Shown here: piece by piece, positions 3,844 through 5,357 of the stretch
How positions within the stretch are numbered: position 1 is the first letter of the stretch
Layout of the letters: each line of letters begins with the position of its first letter
Source: JBDKTH01 sp964558295
GTDB taxonomy: Bacteria; Planctomycetota; Planctomycetia; Pirellulales; Thermoguttaceae
Assembly (NCBI GenBank): GCA_964558295.1
Contig: CAZLDQ010000307.1
Span: forward strand, 1-5,357
Length of the DNA stretch: 5,357 nucleotides
Direction of reading: 5' to 3'
Program-made: the position numbers and the translations under genes
Notes under the pieces: model-generated
What the model was told of the DNA's origin: nothing
The model's input: the letters and a program-made list of their open reading frames with translations, nothing else
Database searches by the model: none

Positions 3844-5357
3844 ATGTCGAACGAACTCGACGCGTCGGGAAGTCTGCCCGGATTTGCCTGGAGCCCTATT
3901 CCGCAGCCGCCCGTCTATTCGATGGACGTTGCGTTTGAGGTCCGTCCGTTTGTGACCGGATGGAATCGGGCGATTTGCCGGCCGGTGGAAGTCACGATTC
4001 GCGATCTACGTTGCGTCAAGGTCACGACGGAAGTGGTCTCGCTGACCATCAAAGACGAGAGCGTGGCCACGCGGAGCTTTGCGTTTGCCGATCCGACCGG
4101 CGTTTCGGAGGGGCCAATGGCCGCCACGTCGTCGGCTGCGGCAGCTCCGGGGACTGTCGCGGGGCTGGCCGCTCCCGATGAGGTGGCCCGCCATGTGCGT
4201 ATGACTCGCATCAAGCCGCCGAGCGATGTGATCAAGCTGGAGGACCGGCTCCAGTACATCCTGCAGCCTGCGTTGGAACTCTTGTTGCGCGAACGGTCGC
4301 TCCATTTCCCCTACCCACCGTTTCCGTACCAGATGGAAGGCGTGGCCTTTCTGTACGCACGCCATGCCGCCGTGTTGGCCGACGAAATGGGACTGGGCAA
4401 GACGATGCAGGCGATCACCTCAATCCGGCTCCTGCTGCGCACCGGGGAGGTGCGTAGCGTGCTGATGGTCTGCCCCAAGCCGCTGGTGACCAACTGGCAG
4501 CGGGAATTCTCGCTTTGGGCCCCCGAGATTCCGCTTTTGGTGATTGAGGGGGACCAAGCCAAGCGTCGGTGGCAGTGGCAGTTGCCCGATGTGCCGGTTA
4601 AGGTGGCCAACTACGAGGTCTTACGCCGCGATTTTGAGGGGGCCGAAAACGGGGGCGAGAAGCCCCCATTCTTCGACTTGGTCGTGCTCGACGAGTCGCA
4701 ACGGATCAAGAACCGTAGCAGTACGACGAGCCAGACCGTTCGGGCGATTCCTCGCAGTCGCAGTTGGGCGCTCACTGGCACGCCGGTTGAGAACAGTGCC
4801 GAGGATCTGGTCGGCATTTTCGAGTTCCTGGCTCCCGGCTTCCTTTCGCCCGACATGAAGCCGCGCCGCATGGGGCAGACGGTCAGCGACTACGTGATCC
4901 GTCGGACCAAGGATCAGGTGCTCACGGACATGCCTCCCAAGCTGTTCCGCGACGCCGAACTGGAGCTGTCGCCCCAACAGAGGCAAACCTACCAGATGGC
5001 CGAAGAGGACGGCGTGGTCCGGCTCACCGATATGGGCGAGGGCCTGACGATCCAGCATGTTTTCGAGCTCGTGCTGCGGCTCAAGCAGATCTGCAATTTC
5101 GATCCGGCCACCGGCGAAAGCGCCAAGCTGGAACGGCTTGAAGCCGATCTGGAAGAAGTGGCCAGCAGCGGACGGAAAGCGATCGTGTTTAGCCAATGGG
5201 TCGAGACGCTTCAAAGACTTTCCGAACGACTGCGACGTTTTGGTCCGTTGGAGTACCACGGCCGAGTTCCCTCGATCCATCGCGACAAGATCATCCGCCG
5301 CTTCCGCGAGGATCCCAATTGCCACGTGAGCCTGGTGAGCTGCGGGGCAGGGGGGGT
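3844..5357 (+). CDS. SNF2-family DEAD/DEAH-box-like ATPase/helicase (3' end outside window)
   Basis: 504 full codons, still open at the right edge. An N-terminal region (1-150) of unknown role contains an Ala-rich linker at about 92-111. The SNF2 core follows: 'FPYQMEGVAFL' with Q163 (Q-motif-like), motif I DEMGLGKT (180-187, Walker lysine K186), Ia VCPKPLVTNW (209-218), 'NYEVL' (256-260), motif II DESQ (283-286), III ALTGTP (309-314), 'VIRRTKDQV' (351-359), 'QHVFELVLRLKQICNFDP' (404-421), IV KAIVFSQW (445-452), 'YHGR' (471-474), and the start of motif V, 'SCGAGG', at the edge. Motif VI (Q..GRxHRIGQ-type) must lie beyond 5357. Such proteins use ATP to translocate on double-stranded DNA and displace bound proteins; prokaryotic members act in transcription recycling, repair or defence. 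The spacing between the RecA-like lobes is short, as in bacterial members. DESQ instead of the common DEAH/DEAQ is a mild variation. Second gene of an operon with the 194-residue protein. Confidence 0.95.
   Translation, partial: MSNELDASGSLPGFAWSPIPQPPVYSMDVAFEVRPFVTGWNRAICRPVEVTIRDLRCVKVTTEVVSLTIKDESVATRSFAFADPTGVSEGPMAATSSAAAAPGTVAGLAAPDEVARHVRMTRIKPPSDVIKLEDRLQYILQPALELLLRERSLHFPYPPFPYQMEGVAFLYARHAAVLADEMGLGKTMQAITSIRLLLRTGEVRSVLMVCPKPLVTNWQREFSLWAPEIPLLVIEGDQAKRRWQWQLPDVPVKVANYEVLRRDFEGAENGGEKPPFFDLVVLDESQRIKNRSSTTSQTVRAIPRSRSWALTGTPVENSAEDLVGIFEFLAPGFLSPDMKPRRMGQTVSDYVIRRTKDQVLTDMPPKLFRDAELELSPQQRQTYQMAEEDGVVRLTDMGEGLTIQHVFELVLRLKQICNFDPATGESAKLERLEADLEEVASSGRKAIVFSQWVETLQRLSERLRRFGPLEYHGRVPSIHRDKIIRRFREDPNCHVSLVSCGAGG

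Noticed and set aside
5350..5357. Run of seven G at the right edge as a possible frameshift in the SNF2 gene.
   Set aside because: The frame reads GAGG followed by GT-, exactly what motif V (GAGGVGLN type) needs, so there is no sign of a shift.

Overview
The window looks like a scaffold fragment from a planctomycete (Pirellulales-like) genome, probably assembled from a metagenome. This is inferred from three things: a lipoprotein beta-propeller that opens with the 'WPLFRGN' motif common in secreted planctomycete propellers, an unusual GcvH-like protein of a type I associate with that phylum, and a compact SNF2 ATPase with its small upstream neighbour. No rRNA or marker gene is present to confirm it. 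A run of ten Ns at 3129-3138 shows that two contigs were joined there.

Layout. 1-190 (-): the start of a transposase gene that runs off the left edge and appears to have lost about 90 internal codons in frame. 317-784 (-): a GcvH-like lipoyl-carrier protein. 785-979: a short intergenic stretch with two kinds of simple repeat, an ATGACGAA octamer array and a CAGTAGG-type array folded into a large imperfect inverted repeat that reaches into the stop codon of the next gene. 980-2170 (-): an eight-bladed PQQ-like beta-propeller lipoprotein. 2198-2284: a long hairpin plus T-tract, a likely terminator for the gene upstream. 2328-2804 (-): a 158-residue helical protein of unknown function with a good ribosome binding site and a plausible promoter. 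2805-3250: a divergent intergenic region with a very GC-rich palindromic stretch beside the gap. 3251-3835 (+): a 194-residue protein of unknown function. 3844-5357 (+): a SNF2-family DEAD/DEAH-like ATPase, cut by the right edge at motif V.

How the genes relate. The 194-residue gene and the SNF2 gene are 8 bases apart and the second gene's Shine-Dalgarno sits in the end of the first, so they almost certainly form one operon. The helical 158-residue gene is transcribed away from them, and whether it belongs to the same process is unknown. The propeller and GcvH-like genes share a strand but are separated by the repeat-bearing intergenic region, so co-transcription is uncertain. I found no tRNA, rRNA, CRISPR array or complete mobile element. 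Nothing here amounts to a clearly new system. The best candidates for follow-up are the SNF2 plus 194-residue pair, the GcvH-like paralogue and the internally deleted transposase.
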